Below, piece by piece: positions 8,425 through 18,590 of a stretch of DNA of 34,820 nucleotides (position 1 is its first letter; each line of letters begins with the position of its first letter). The DNA is from a bacterium. GTDB taxonomy: Bacteria; Patescibacteriota; Minisyncoccia; UBA6257; GWB1-50-10. Location: positions 162,752 to 197,571 of the forward strand of contig NZBZ01000004.1 of assembly GCA_002686365.1 (NCBI GenBank), in the 5' to 3' direction. Made by a program: the position numbers and the translations under genes. Under the pieces are notes generated by a model that did not search any database, was not told the DNA's origin, and saw only the letters and a program-made list of their open reading frames with translations.

Positions 8425-9654
8425 ATGAACTCCTCGTATAAGACATACGGCCGAGGCGGCCGATTTAGAAGTGGAAACAAAAGACCCCGAAGGGGCGGTT
8501 TTCGGCATTCTGGAAATTCAGGCGGAGGACAGAGTGGTGGAAGAAAAAAAGAGGAGTTCAACGTATCGCAGTATATAAATAGAAATCCCGTACAAGAGAA
8601 AGCAGTAGAGACGTACATTCCGACACACGCATTCACGGACTTTGGTTTGAGAAAAGAGATTTTAACACGAGTGGAGGCTTGCGGATTTAAGGATCCAACA
8701 CCAATTCAAGATCAAATCATTTCTCTCGTGCTTGAGGGGAGAGATGTGGTAGGTCTTGCAAACACAGGCACGGGAAAGACTGCCGCATTTCTTATTCCGC
8801 TTATTCAGAAAACTCTGGATAATCCGAATAGGGAAACACTTATTATGGCGCCAACTCGTGAGCTAGCTATTCAGATAGAAGAGGAGTTAAAGGCGCTTAC
8901 ACGAGGATGCAGAATATGGTCTACCGTATGTGTTGGAGGAGTGGGAATAGGAATCCAGCTTCGTACTCTTCGGAGAAAAAATAATTTTATAATCGGTACG
9001 CCTGGCCGTCTTCTAGATCTTATTAATAGAAAAGCTTTGCGTCTTCAAAATGTAGAAACAGTAGTTTTGGATGAGGCGGACAGAATGCTTGATATGGGCT
9101 TCATACACGACATGAAAGCAATACTTTCGGAAATTCCAGAGAAACGGCAAACTCTTTTTTTCTCAGCAACAATGCAGAAAGATATAGAATTGCTCATAAA
9201 AAATCACTCAAAAAATTCTACGGCAATTTCTGTGAAGAAGCAGGATGTGGCGGAGAATATTGAACAGGACGTGGTACGCTTCGGCAGTAATGATAAGGTG
9301 GAGGTGTTGTCTGAACTTCTTTCAGGAGAAGAATTCAGAAGGGTTCTTGTATTCGGAAGAACAAAGCATGGAGTTGAGAAGCTTTCAAAAAAACTAGCGA
9401 GGAACAGGCATAGGGCAGAATCAATCCATGGAAATAAATCTCATAATCAAAGACAGAGAGCGCTGAAAAGATTTAAAAATTCCGAAGTGAAGATTCTCGT
9501 GGCGACGGATGTTGCGGCACGTGGGCTTGATATACATAATATAAGCCACGTTATCAACTTTGATTTGCCGACGACCTACGAGGATTATGTCCATCGTATT
9601 GGGAGAACCGGTCGAGGTGAAAAGAGGGGGAAGGCGCTGACTCTAATACCGTAA
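8425..9654 (+). CDS. DEAD-box RNA helicase with RG-rich N-terminus
   Basis: NTGTGKTAAFLIPLI, PTRELAIQIEE, VLDEADRMLD, FFSATM, HRIGRTGR; RG-rich start at 8425, so the annotated 8254 start is probably too early. Confidence 0.93.
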   Translation: MNSSYKTYGRGGRFRSGNKRPRRGGFRHSGNSGGGQSGGRKKEEFNVSQYINRNPVQEKAVETYIPTHAFTDFGLRKEILTRVEACGFKDPTPIQDQIISLVLEGRDVVGLANTGTGKTAAFLIPLIQKTLDNPNRETLIMAPTRELAIQIEEELKALTRGCRIWSTVCVGGVGIGIQLRTLRRKNNFIIGTPGRLLDLINRKALRLQNVETVVLDEADRMLDMGFIHDMKAILSEIPEKRQTLFFSATMQKDIELLIKNHSKNSTAISVKKQDVAENIEQDVVRFGSNDKVEVLSELLSGEEFRRVLVFGRTKHGVEKLSKKLARNRHRAESIHGNKSHNQRQRALKRFKNSEVKILVATDVAARGLDIHNISHVINFDLPTTYEDYVHRIGRTGRGEKRGKALTLIP

Positions 9655-9696
9655 GATTTATTTTAATCTTACTGTCTTATATTTTTTTGTAACTCT

Positions 9697-11484
9697 ATGG
9701 AAATACGAAATATCGCAATTATCGCTCATGTTGACCACGGGAAAACAACGTTAACCGATGCCATAATGAAAAAGGCGGGCGCATCAAAGGGGGAGGCAAG
9801 TATGGATTCTAATGCGCTGGAAATTGAGCGAGGTATTACTATCTACTCAAAAAACGCCGCGATTGAGTACAAGGGAACTAAGATAAATATTGTAGACACT
9901 CCTGGGCACGCGGACTTTGGTTCTGAGGTGGAACGTATTTTGCGGTCTATTGATTCGGTGCTTCTTGTTGTGGATGCGGCAGAGGGTCCTATGCCGCAAA
10001 CGCGCTTCGTGCTGAAGAAATCTCTTGCATTGGGTCTTCGCCCAATTTTAGTTGTTAATAAGATAGATAAGACTGCGGCAAATCCAGCTCGTGTGCATGA
10101 CCAGGTATTTGAATTGTTTATGGAGCTGGGGGCTACGGAGGAACAGCTCGATTTCCCTATGATATATGCAATAGGGAAGGATGGAATCGCAAAGCAGACT
10201 ATTGAGGAGGAGGGTAAGGATATTGTTCCACTTCTTGATTTGATTCTGAAGAGTGTCCCGCCTGCGTCAGGAGATATTGAGGCTCCATTTCGTGCCCAGC
10301 CATTTAATCTTGCATATGATAATTTTCTTGGACGACTCGCTATAGTCCGTGTCTATGATGGAAAAATAAAGCAGGGAGAAACGGTGTATGTAAAAAACGC
10401 GACAGGAAAAAACACAAAACACACGATAGCAAAACTTTTTACATTTAAGGGTGTGGAGCGTATTGAGATACAGGAAGTAGAAGCAGGAGACATCGCTATT
10501 ATTGCAGGAATGGAAGACGTATATATAGGAGATACGATAGGGCAGAGTCCAGAGACAAAACTTTTGGAAGCAATCGCCGTTGATGAGCCAACCGTAGAGC
10601 TGGATTTTTTAGTTAATAACTCTCCATTTGCGGGACGTGAAGGAAAGTTTGTGACTTCAAGGCAGATTCGCGAACGACTTTCGCGTGAGTTAGAGGTGAA
10701 CGTGGGGTTAAAAGTAAATTTAGACACGGGAAACGGAGAGCAGTTTACGGTATACGGAAGGGGAGAGCTGCATATCGCTATTCTTTTGGAAAATATGAGA
10801 AGAGAGGGGTATGAGCTGCAGGTTTCTCAGCCCAAAGTGATTATGAAAGAAATTGAGGGAAAGAAGCATGAACCATTTGAAGAAATCGTAGTGGACGTGC
10901 CGGTTGAATTTCAGGGCATGGTGATAGAGAAGTTGAGCAAGCGCGGAGCAAAGCTGATGAATATGGAAACGAATGAAAATCATGTACTTCTTTTTTTGGA
11001 AGGGCCCTCAAGAGGACTTTTTGGGTATCGAACGCAGTTTGTGGTTGAAACAAAAGGACAGGGGATTCTCGCTGCAAGAACGATAGGGTATCGCGCCTAT
11101 GCTGGGGAGATTGAACGGCGCGAAACCGGCTCCATGATTTCACAGGAAACCGGAAAGTCGCTTGCATTTTCACTGGCAAATTTGCAGACAAGGGGAGTGC
11201 TCTATATTAAGGCGAATACGGAAGTGTATGAAGGGATGGTAATTGGGAATACATCAAAGGGAGAGCAGATGACTGTGAATCCAATAAAAGGAAAGCATCT
11301 AACCAATATGCGCGCATCTGGTTCGGATGACGCGATTCGGCTCACTCCTCCAGCATTATTGAGTATTGAAAAGGGGCTTGAAGTTATGTCGGGAGATGAA
11401 TATTTAGAGATTACGCCTAAAAGCGTACGCTTGAGAAAACAGCACCTTACGGAACTTGACCGAAAACATCAAGGCAGGAAGTAG
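9697..11484 (+). CDS. typA: Ribosome-associated translational GTPase TypA/BipA
   Basis: RNIAIIAHVDHGKTTLTDAIM...ERGITI...DTPGHADFGSEVERI...VNKIDK; full-length TypA pattern. Confidence 0.97.
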   Translation: MEIRNIAIIAHVDHGKTTLTDAIMKKAGASKGEASMDSNALEIERGITIYSKNAAIEYKGTKINIVDTPGHADFGSEVERILRSIDSVLLVVDAAEGPMPQTRFVLKKSLALGLRPILVVNKIDKTAANPARVHDQVFELFMELGATEEQLDFPMIYAIGKDGIAKQTIEEEGKDIVPLLDLILKSVPPASGDIEAPFRAQPFNLAYDNFLGRLAIVRVYDGKIKQGETVYVKNATGKNTKHTIAKLFTFKGVERIEIQEVEAGDIAIIAGMEDVYIGDTIGQSPETKLLEAIAVDEPTVELDFLVNNSPFAGREGKFVTSRQIRERLSRELEVNVGLKVNLDTGNGEQFTVYGRGELHIAILLENMRREGYELQVSQPKVIMKEIEGKKHEPFEEIVVDVPVEFQGMVIEKLSKRGAKLMNMETNENHVLLFLEGPSRGLFGYRTQFVVETKGQGILAARTIGYRAYAGEIERRETGSMISQETGKSLAFSLANLQTRGVLYIKANTEVYEGMVIGNTSKGEQMTVNPIKGKHLTNMRASGSDDAIRLTPPALLSIEKGLEVMSGDEYLEITPKSVRLRKQHLTELDRKHQGRK

Positions 11485-11543
11485 GGCAATTAGGTATTAA
11501 GTATTTACAAGCATGACAATGCTGCGTTATGGTATATAGTACT

Positions 11544-14348
11544 ATGATGCGAAAACGTCCTGCTTTATATATTATTTTCGGCCTGATAGCGCTGTTTGCT
11601 TTTATCGCACCCCGTTTTTTTCAACTTTTGACTGATTGGTACTGGTTTGGAGAAATTGGCTTTAGTAATATTTTTACTACCATACTTTACTCCAAGATTC
11701 TTCTGGGATTAGGGGTTGGTGTCCTGGCCTTTTTTATTATCTACGGCAATCTAAGGCTTACTAGGCGGCTTGTTGTATCAAAGCCGCTTACTATCCATTT
11801 GCCCACTTCAATAAATCTTCAGGGAGGCGAGCGTGAAGGCGAGCATGGAGAAGCTGTCAGGATTAAAGAATTAGACGTAGAGAAGTATATTAATAAGATT
11901 ATCTTACCCGTCTCCATTGTGATTGGATTTTTGACTGGTCTGTTTGGAGCGGGCAGCTGGGAGACTGTGTTGAAGTATTTTAACGCAGTGCCATTTAACA
12001 CGCTCGATCCGATTTTTGGCCGCGATATTGGCTTTTACTTTTTTGATTTGCCGTTTATTCAGTTTTTGGTCGGGCTTGGCTTTTCTCTTATTATTGTTTC
12101 TTTCATAGGAGCTGCTGCAAGCTACGTTTTGCGGGGCGCTATTATTTTAAAACAGCCAGAACCAGGTTCGCCTACGCGGACGGGTATGAGAGTCTTAAAA
12201 TCTTTATTTATAGAAAAGCCGGCTAGGGTCCACCTGTCAATTCTCATCGCTTTTTTGTTTGTTTTAACTAGCTTTAAGATTTACGCCATAAGAATTCCTT
12301 CTCTTCTCTACGGTTCTACTGGGTCGTTTACCGGCGCCGGCTTTACTGATATTAATGCTGTTTTGCCGTTCTTGAAAATATTTATTTTTGTTGCCATTGT
12401 TGCAGCTGTGCTCGTTGTGATAAGTATTTTTAAAACGAGTAATCGTCTCATTGTTTTAGCTGTTGGTATTTATGTTGTAACTTCTTCTTTTGGTGGTTGG
12501 ATATATCCTTCCTTTCTGCAAAAATTCGTGGTTTCGCCAAATGAGTTGATTAAGGAAACTCCCTATATAAAGCATAATATTGCAGCCACGCAAAAGGCAT
12601 ATGCCTTGGACACAGTAACGGAGCGCGATTTAACTGGTGAGGCTGCGTTAACCATGTCTGATATTAATAATAATCGCTCCACCATTAAAAATGTGCGGCT
12701 CTGGGATCGTGAACCCCTGCTTGATACGTTTGGTCAGCTTCAGGAAATCCGCACTTACTATGATTTTGTCTCTATTGATAACGACCGTTATAATCTGAAC
12801 GGCGACTACCGTCAGGTCCTGCTCTCTCCAAGGGAGCTTGATTCTGTGAGTCTTCCTCAGCGTACCTTTATCAACGAGCGTTTGACCTTTACTCATGGCT
12901 TTGGGCTTACTCTAAGTCCGGTCAATGAAGTAACGCCGGAGGGTCTGCCAGTGTTGTTTTTGAAAGATCTGCCGCCCTTCTCCAGCATAGAATCGCTTTC
13001 AGTGAGCAGGCCGGAAATATACTATGGAGAGTTGGTCAGCGACTGGGTTGTGGTTAATACCAAAGCCCAAGAGTTCAATTATCCATCTGGCGAGGAGAAT
13101 GTCTTTGCAAAGTATGAAGGAGTGGGAGGCGTAAAAATTAAATCATTTCTTCGTAAAGTGCTGTTTGCTTTGAAATTTAGGTCATTAAAAATTCTTTTGT
13201 CTGACGACATAACTAAGGAGTCAAGAATAATGTATCATCGCGATATTGAGGAGAGAGTCAAGAAGGCGCTTCCTTTTTTGAGTCTTGATCACGACCCTTA
13301 TATGGTTGTCACTAAGGAAGGTGAGCTGAAATGGATTTATGATGTCTATACAACTTCAGATCGTTATCCGTACGCTGAGCAGGTGAAAGATGCGTTTAGT
13401 TCTTTTCCGCCGGGTAAGAGTCTTAATTATATAAGGAACTCGGTTAAGGTGGTGATTGATGCTTATGACGGTAGGATGACATTTTATATCGCAGATGAGG
13501 ATGATCCGATTATTAAAACCTACGCTAAGGTTTTCAAGGACACATTTTTGCCGCTTGAGCAGATGGATGAGGATCTGATGTCTCATATTAGATATCCCGA
13601 AGATTTGTTTGCTTACCAGACAGCACTTTACGCGGTGTATCACATGGATGAGGCACAGATTTTTTACAACAAAGAAGATCAGTGGCAGATTCCAGTCATT
13701 GCCAGCGGAGGACAGGCCGATCCAATGATGCGGCATATGATCATGAGACTGCCGGCCGAGGAGGAGGAAGAGTTTATTCTGATGATTCCGTTTACGCCTC
13801 GTGGTAAAGACAATCTCTCGGCCTGGATGGTGGCGCGTAATGACGGAGAGTTTTACGGTCAGCTGGTGGTTTACCGCTTCCCTAAACAAAAACTGGTCTT
13901 TGGGCCTAAGCAGATTACTAATCGTATCAATCAGGACACAGAGATTTCTCGGCAGATTTCTCTTTGGGATCAAAGAGGCTCTGAAGTAATAAGAGGAAAC
14001 CTTTTGGTAATCCCGATTGAAGAGTCGCTTATTTATGTCCAGCCCATCTATTTGCGGGCTGAAGGCGGCAGGATTCCAGAACTTAAAAGAGTGATTGTGG
14101 CTTATGAAAACCGAATTGCTATGGAGGAAACTTTGGATTTGGCTTTAGAGATGGTGTTTGGCGGGCGAGTTGAAGCGGGCAGAGGATCGACTACAGTAGT
14201 TCCAAGTAGGCCGGTTATCAGCCAGGATTTGATTAAGCAGGCTAAAGATTATTTTGATCAGGCTATGTCTGCCCAGCGTAATGGGAATTGGGCTTTGTAT
14301 GGCGAGAGAATCAGAAAACTGGGCGAGATATTTGAAAGCGTGAGGTAG
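11544..14348 (+). CDS. UPF0182 family large membrane protein
   Basis: N-terminal TM bundle and long UPF0182-type soluble region (WDREPLLDTFGQLQEIRTYYDF, KPIYLRAEGGRIPELKRVIVAYENR-type motif); ATG at 11544/11547 follows TATAGT. Confidence 0.9.
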   Translation: MMRKRPALYIIFGLIALFAFIAPRFFQLLTDWYWFGEIGFSNIFTTILYSKILLGLGVGVLAFFIIYGNLRLTRRLVVSKPLTIHLPTSINLQGGEREGEHGEAVRIKELDVEKYINKIILPVSIVIGFLTGLFGAGSWETVLKYFNAVPFNTLDPIFGRDIGFYFFDLPFIQFLVGLGFSLIIVSFIGAAASYVLRGAIILKQPEPGSPTRTGMRVLKSLFIEKPARVHLSILIAFLFVLTSFKIYAIRIPSLLYGSTGSFTGAGFTDINAVLPFLKIFIFVAIVAAVLVVISIFKTSNRLIVLAVGIYVVTSSFGGWIYPSFLQKFVVSPNELIKETPYIKHNIAATQKAYALDTVTERDLTGEAALTMSDINNNRSTIKNVRLWDREPLLDTFGQLQEIRTYYDFVSIDNDRYNLNGDYRQVLLSPRELDSVSLPQRTFINERLTFTHGFGLTLSPVNEVTPEGLPVLFLKDLPPFSSIESLSVSRPEIYYGELVSDWVVVNTKAQEFNYPSGEENVFAKYEGVGGVKIKSFLRKVLFALKFRSLKILLSDDITKESRIMYHRDIEERVKKALPFLSLDHDPYMVVTKEGELKWIYDVYTTSDRYPYAEQVKDAFSSFPPGKSLNYIRNSVKVVIDAYDGRMTFYIADEDDPIIKTYAKVFKDTFLPLEQMDEDLMSHIRYPEDLFAYQTALYAVYHMDEAQIFYNKEDQWQIPVIASGGQADPMMRHMIMRLPAEEEEEFILMIPFTPRGKDNLSAWMVARNDGEFYGQLVVYRFPKQKLVFGPKQITNRINQDTEISRQISLWDQRGSEVIRGNLLVIPIEESLIYVQPIYLRAEGGRIPELKRVIVAYENRIAMEETLDLALEMVFGGRVEAGRGSTTVVPSRPVISQDLIKQAKDYFDQAMSAQRNGNWALYGERIRKLGEIFESVR

Positions 14349-14431
14349 GCGATAGAGTTTGCCCAAGAACGGAGTGATTGGGGGCAAACTCATCGCTTCG
14401 CATAATTTATTATGTGAAGCACATTTGTGTC

Positions 14432-14677
14432 ATGAATTATGTAGTTTATATTCTTGAGTGTTCTGACAAAACTCTTTACGTAGGCTGTACTAACAATTTT
14501 GAAAAGCGTCTTGAACAGCACAATGTATCAAAGTGTGGTGCTCACTATACAAAAATCAGACGACCAGTGAAATTAATATATTCTGAAACTTTTAAAACTC
14601 TAACTAAAGCTCGACGTAGAGAAATAGAAATAAAGTCGTGGAAGCGGGAGAAAAAATTGGAGTTGGTTAAAACATGA
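14432..14677 (+). CDS. GIY-YIG domain nuclease
   Basis: MNYVVYILECSDKTLYVGCTNNFEKRLEQHN...KSWKREKKLELVK. Confidence 0.92.
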   Translation: MNYVVYILECSDKTLYVGCTNNFEKRLEQHNVSKCGAHYTKIRRPVKLIYSETFKTLTKARRREIEIKSWKREKKLELVKT

Positions 14678-15540
14678 ATTTTGAGAATAAAACAAAAAAT
14701 TCTAAAGAGCGTTTTTCTGTTGAGCAGATATGCGAGCAGGGCGCTGGGCTTATGAATGAGGATGTTTTTTTTGCGCAGGGCAATGTATTTGGAGTGGCTG
14801 ATGGAGCTTCTAGTTCGAATGACTGGGAGGATCCTGATGGGAAGACAGGAGGATATCGTGCGAGTCATATTGTGGAACATGTTGTGCGTACTTCTGAAGA
14901 TTTATCGCCTCGTGAGCAGCTTCTTAAGGCAAATAAGCGGGTGGATGAGGAAATGCGTGAACATGATGATATTGATATTCAGGATAAGTGTTCTGTGTGG
15001 ACTACTACTGCTGCTCTTGTGCGTGTTGAAGATGAGAGTTTCTTGTGGGCGCAGATAGGGGATAGTCGTATAGTTCTTATATATAAGGACGAAACATTTA
15101 AAACATTGGGAAGTGATCTTGATTGGGATATAGAGATTATTGCGCTTTGGCAGAAGCTTGTGCAAAAGGGAGTTTTTGAGGAGCGTGCTCGTGATAACAG
15201 CGTGATAGATAAGCAGGTAAAAAAAGTTCGAAGCAGAGCAAATGCTGATTATGGGCTTTTGAATGGCGATGAGAGGATGGAGGAGTTTTTGCAGAGTGGG
15301 GAGAAGCCGCTTGAAAATGTATCTGCAATTCTTTTATTTACTGATGGACTTACTATTCCAAAAGAAGATCCTCGTTTAGAAGATGATATTGCTGGTATTG
15401 TTCGATTGTATAACGAGGGAGGGCTTTCAGGCGTAAAAGACCGCATTCGTTCTTTGGAGAAGAGTGACCCGAAGTTTCAGCGCTTCCCCAGATTAAAGCC
15501 CAGTGATGATATTGCTGCTGTTGCAATAAAGTTTTCGTAG
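14674..15540 (+). CDS. PP2C-like protein serine/threonine phosphatase
   Basis: GVADGASSSNDWEDP, WAQIGDSRIVLIY, LLFTDGLTIP, DDIAAVAIKF. Confidence 0.85.
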   Translation: MNFENKTKNSKERFSVEQICEQGAGLMNEDVFFAQGNVFGVADGASSSNDWEDPDGKTGGYRASHIVEHVVRTSEDLSPREQLLKANKRVDEEMREHDDIDIQDKCSVWTTTAALVRVEDESFLWAQIGDSRIVLIYKDETFKTLGSDLDWDIEIIALWQKLVQKGVFEERARDNSVIDKQVKKVRSRANADYGLLNGDERMEEFLQSGEKPLENVSAILLFTDGLTIPKEDPRLEDDIAGIVRLYNEGGLSGVKDRIRSLEKSDPKFQRFPRLKPSDDIAAVAIKFS

Positions 15541-15561
15541 AATTTGATTTTGTATTTTTTA

Positions 15562-15591
15562 ATGTATCAGTGTACTAGTACGCTGATACAT
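15562..15591. repeat. Palindromic repeat copy 2
   Basis: atgtatcagtgtactagtacgctgatacat, identical to copy 1. Confidence 0.95.
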
Positions 15592-15649
15592 AGTTGTGCA
15601 AAAGGCTGTTTTTGCTTTAGACTAAACGCGTAGGAGCGTGTTTTTCTAT

Positions 15650-16660
15650 ATGGCTGATATACAGACAACTGTTATAAAAAGAAGCCCAATTGTGCCCCTT
15701 TGGACGTTTTTGGTTATTGAGGTTTTGGCTATTTTAATCTTTTTTATTGCTGCTCAGTTTGATACTTTGAAATTTCAAGTTTATTCGTTTATTCCAATTT
15801 CTAGTTTTTTGTCTTATGAGATGACGAAGTTTTTTATTCTTTCTATTATTCAATTCGTAATAACCGTGTATGTTTTTTTGCGGTGGTATTATGAGTCGTA
15901 TGCAGTTCGCTCAGGTTCTCTTACGCATCATTGGGGCGTCTTTTTCAAGAAAGAAAAAACATTTTCTCTTAGTCCATCAATGTCAATTGCGATTTCTCGG
16001 GGTCCCTTGGGCAGGCGTCTTCGCTATGGTTCTGTTTCTATAGATAATACGTTGAAGAAGCCGTTGGTTGTTCTGGCCCATGTTTCTCGGCCGGATGATG
16101 TTGTACGTACTTTGAAGCGTTTTCTGCATCAAGGACATGGGGATTTTCGTAAAGAGCCGGACGCAATGAAGCTGCTTCGCGGGGAGGAGCATGAGCTTTT
16201 AGAGTTCAAATCATCTCTTCGTTTTGATTATAAGAGCGGTCAGGTGAATCGTGATTTGGAGAAGTCGATTATGAAGACAATTTCCGCGTTTTTGAATACA
16301 AGAGGGGGTCATTTGGTGATTGGTGTGAATGACAAGCGGGATCCTCTGGGGCTCACGAAAGATTATGGAACGCTGCGGCGGTCTGATAGTGATGGATTTG
16401 AAAATCATTTTACACAGATTTTCAACTCGGCTATTGGGCCGGAATTTCGGCACTTGGTGAAGCTTTGGTTTCCTATTGTGGGGGATAATACTATTTGTGT
16501 TGTTCAGGCTGTTTCAAGTCCTCGTCCGGTCTATCTCAAGCTTGATAATAATGAGCACTTTTATGTTCGCACTGGAAATGTTTCAACTCCTCTTAGGATG
16601 AGTGAGGTGGAGGCATATCGGAAGTCCCGCTGGCCGAGTCGTTTAGTGAGGGGGGCGTGA
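15650..16660 (+). CDS. Membrane protein: two TM + bPH2-like segment fused to a Schlafen AlbA_2-type domain
   Basis: Two TM segments, then RWYYESYAVRSGSLTHHWGVFFKKEKTFSL; C-terminal LLEFKSSL...ISAFLNTRGGHLVIGVNDK...FYVRTGNVSTPL. Confidence 0.82.
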   Translation: MADIQTTVIKRSPIVPLWTFLVIEVLAILIFFIAAQFDTLKFQVYSFIPISSFLSYEMTKFFILSIIQFVITVYVFLRWYYESYAVRSGSLTHHWGVFFKKEKTFSLSPSMSIAISRGPLGRRLRYGSVSIDNTLKKPLVVLAHVSRPDDVVRTLKRFLHQGHGDFRKEPDAMKLLRGEEHELLEFKSSLRFDYKSGQVNRDLEKSIMKTISAFLNTRGGHLVIGVNDKRDPLGLTKDYGTLRRSDSDGFENHFTQIFNSAIGPEFRHLVKLWFPIVGDNTICVVQAVSSPRPVYLKLDNNEHFYVRTGNVSTPLRMSEVEAYRKSRWPSRLVRGA

Positions 16661-16696
16661 TTTTGTTATATTTATTTCTTTACTTCAATTTTTTAG

Positions 16697-16726
16697 ACGT
16701 ATCAGTGTACTAGTACACTGATACAT
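16697..16726. repeat. Palindromic repeat copy 3
   Basis: acgtatcagtgtactagtacactgatacat; inner 26 bp is a perfect palindrome. Confidence 0.95.
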
Positions 16727-16782
16727 TGGCGGCGGAGGATAGTGTGTTTATTTATGGCTGGTAAGTCTGTATAGTTGCAGTA

Positions 16783-17775
16783 ATGATTATTGATGATGTA
16801 AAAATAAATGTTTCCGCAGGCCATGGAGGCAAGGGGTCTGTGGCGTTTCAAAAGACAAAGCAGGCGCTTGGGCCGACTGGCGGCAGTGGGGGCAATGGCG
16901 GGAGTGTTATTTTTAGAGGTGTTTCTGATTTAACCGCGTTAAACCAATTTCGTAATAAGATAGATCGAGTTGCTGAAAACGGAAGAGATGGACGGCCTCA
17001 GTTTCGTGACGGGAATACTGGCAAAGACTTAGTTCTTAATGTGCCTGTTGGTACGGTTATTCATAATTTGAATACTGATGATAAGCAGGAAATTATTAAG
17101 GTGGATGAGCATATTGTTATAGCGCGAGGGGGGAACGGAGGCAAGGGAAATTTTCTATTTCGTTCATCCCGCAATACAACACCAAAGCAGTTTCAGCCGG
17201 GTCTTCCGGGGGAGGGCGCGCGTGTGCGGCTTGAGTTAAAATTTATTGCTGATGTTGGGCTTATTGGATATCCGAATGTTGGAAAATCAAGCTTGCTTAA
17301 TGAGCTTACAAATGCGAATAGTAAGGTTGCGAATTACCATTTTACAACTCTTGAGCCCAATCTTGGTGTGTACTACGGGCTTATTCTCGCGGATATTCCT
17401 GGACTTATTGAGGGCGCCTCTAAGGGAAAGGGATTGGGCATTAAGTTTCTTCGGCATATTGAACGCACAAAAGTACTTTTTCATCTGGTGAGTGCTGAGT
17501 CTCAAGATCTGGCAAAGGACTATAGGTCTATTCGTAAGGAGCTGAGCGCGCACAATAAAGAAATTTTGAAAAAGCCGGAGTATGTATTTTTGAGCAAGAG
17601 CGATATTCTTACAAAAGAAGAAATAAAGGAGAAGATTTCCAGTCTGGAAAAAATTTCAAATCAGAAAAATTCAAGAATAAAATCTGTTATGTCTCTTACG
17701 ATTTATGATGATAAGGATTTAAAGAGAATAGAGAAGATTCTTAATTTACTGAAAAGGGAGAAGGGGCTTGATTAG
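16783..17775 (+). CDS. obgE: Obg family GTPase
   Basis: GGSGGNGGSVIF glycine-rich Obg fold, DVGLIGYPNVGKSSLLNELT, ADIPGLIEGASKGKGLG. Confidence 0.96.
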   Translation: MIIDDVKINVSAGHGGKGSVAFQKTKQALGPTGGSGGNGGSVIFRGVSDLTALNQFRNKIDRVAENGRDGRPQFRDGNTGKDLVLNVPVGTVIHNLNTDDKQEIIKVDEHIVIARGGNGGKGNFLFRSSRNTTPKQFQPGLPGEGARVRLELKFIADVGLIGYPNVGKSSLLNELTNANSKVANYHFTTLEPNLGVYYGLILADIPGLIEGASKGKGLGIKFLRHIERTKVLFHLVSAESQDLAKDYRSIRKELSAHNKEILKKPEYVFLSKSDILTKEEIKEKISSLEKISNQKNSRIKSVMSLTIYDDKDLKRIEKILNLLKREKGLD

Positions 17776-17807
17776 AAAAAAATATCTGAAAGTATCATAA
17801 TAACAGC

Positions 17808-18365
17808 ATGCTAATTTTATATATTATTGTTGTGGGAGTTGTTGTGGGGTATGTGGTGAGTTTTCGAAAATCTATATTTTCCAAAGCTCTTTGTATATTT
17901 GCTTCTTTCCTCGGCTCTCTTATTGGGGCACTTCTTTCGTTAGGAGATTCTGTACTTTACTTGAAATATCCTTTTTTAAATATGTGGACAGTGCCTGTTA
18001 TTTTTTCTGTTGCGCTTGCGTTTATAGCTGTGTTTGCCCACAGGGGAGGTATTAAGAGAATTATTCTCCTTGTTGTTCTTGTGATTGCGGTTATTGCAGG
18101 CGCTTTTTATTTGTACTCCACTTTTTTGAATCGTGCGTTAGAGGATTCTTCAGTTACTAATTCTAGAGCTGTAGACTGCTTGCCAGAGCAGAGAGATGTT
18201 GACGCGTGTATTGAGATATATCAGCCAGTGTGCGGGATTGTAAATGTGCAGTGTGTTACAACGCCATGTTATCCTGTGCAGGAGACATTTGAAAATTCAT
18301 GTAAGGCGTGTAGTAATTCTTTGGTCAGTTCTTATGTAGAGGGTGAGTGTTTGGCTGTTCAGTAG
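17808..18365 (+). CDS. Membrane protein with C-terminal Kazal-like Cys-rich domain
   Basis: Four TM segments then DACIEIYQPVCGIVNVQCVTTPCYPVQETFENSCKACSNSLVSSYVEGEC (Kazal-type spacing). Confidence 0.75.
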   Translation: MLILYIIVVGVVVGYVVSFRKSIFSKALCIFASFLGSLIGALLSLGDSVLYLKYPFLNMWTVPVIFSVALAFIAVFAHRGGIKRIILLVVLVIAVIAGAFYLYSTFLNRALEDSSVTNSRAVDCLPEQRDVDACIEIYQPVCGIVNVQCVTTPCYPVQETFENSCKACSNSLVSSYVEGECLAVQ

Positions 18366-18453
18366 GTTGGGGTTGATATAGTGTTTTGAGAATTGGAAGT
18401 TTTGAGGCGAGTATTATATGCAGCGCGCTCTGCTGTTTTTTTGGTGCGGGTTT

Positions 18454-18480
18454 TATCTGTAACACAGTGTGTTACAGATA
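18454..18480. repeat. 27-nt palindrome (13-bp arms, 1-nt centre)
   Basis: tatctgtaacaca g tgtgttacagata. Confidence 0.9.
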
Positions 18481-18590
18481 TTTAGTTGTGTTATGAAATT
18501 GACGTTTTTTAGGATTTGTTTTATTGTTTCTTTTGGAATGAGGGGTGCGGCTTATATACAATAACAATAAAAGATATAGGGAGGCAGACA

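Noticed and set aside
13356-13973. 205 aa minus ORF
   Set aside because: Antisense to the UPF0182 gene; low-complexity shadow ORF.
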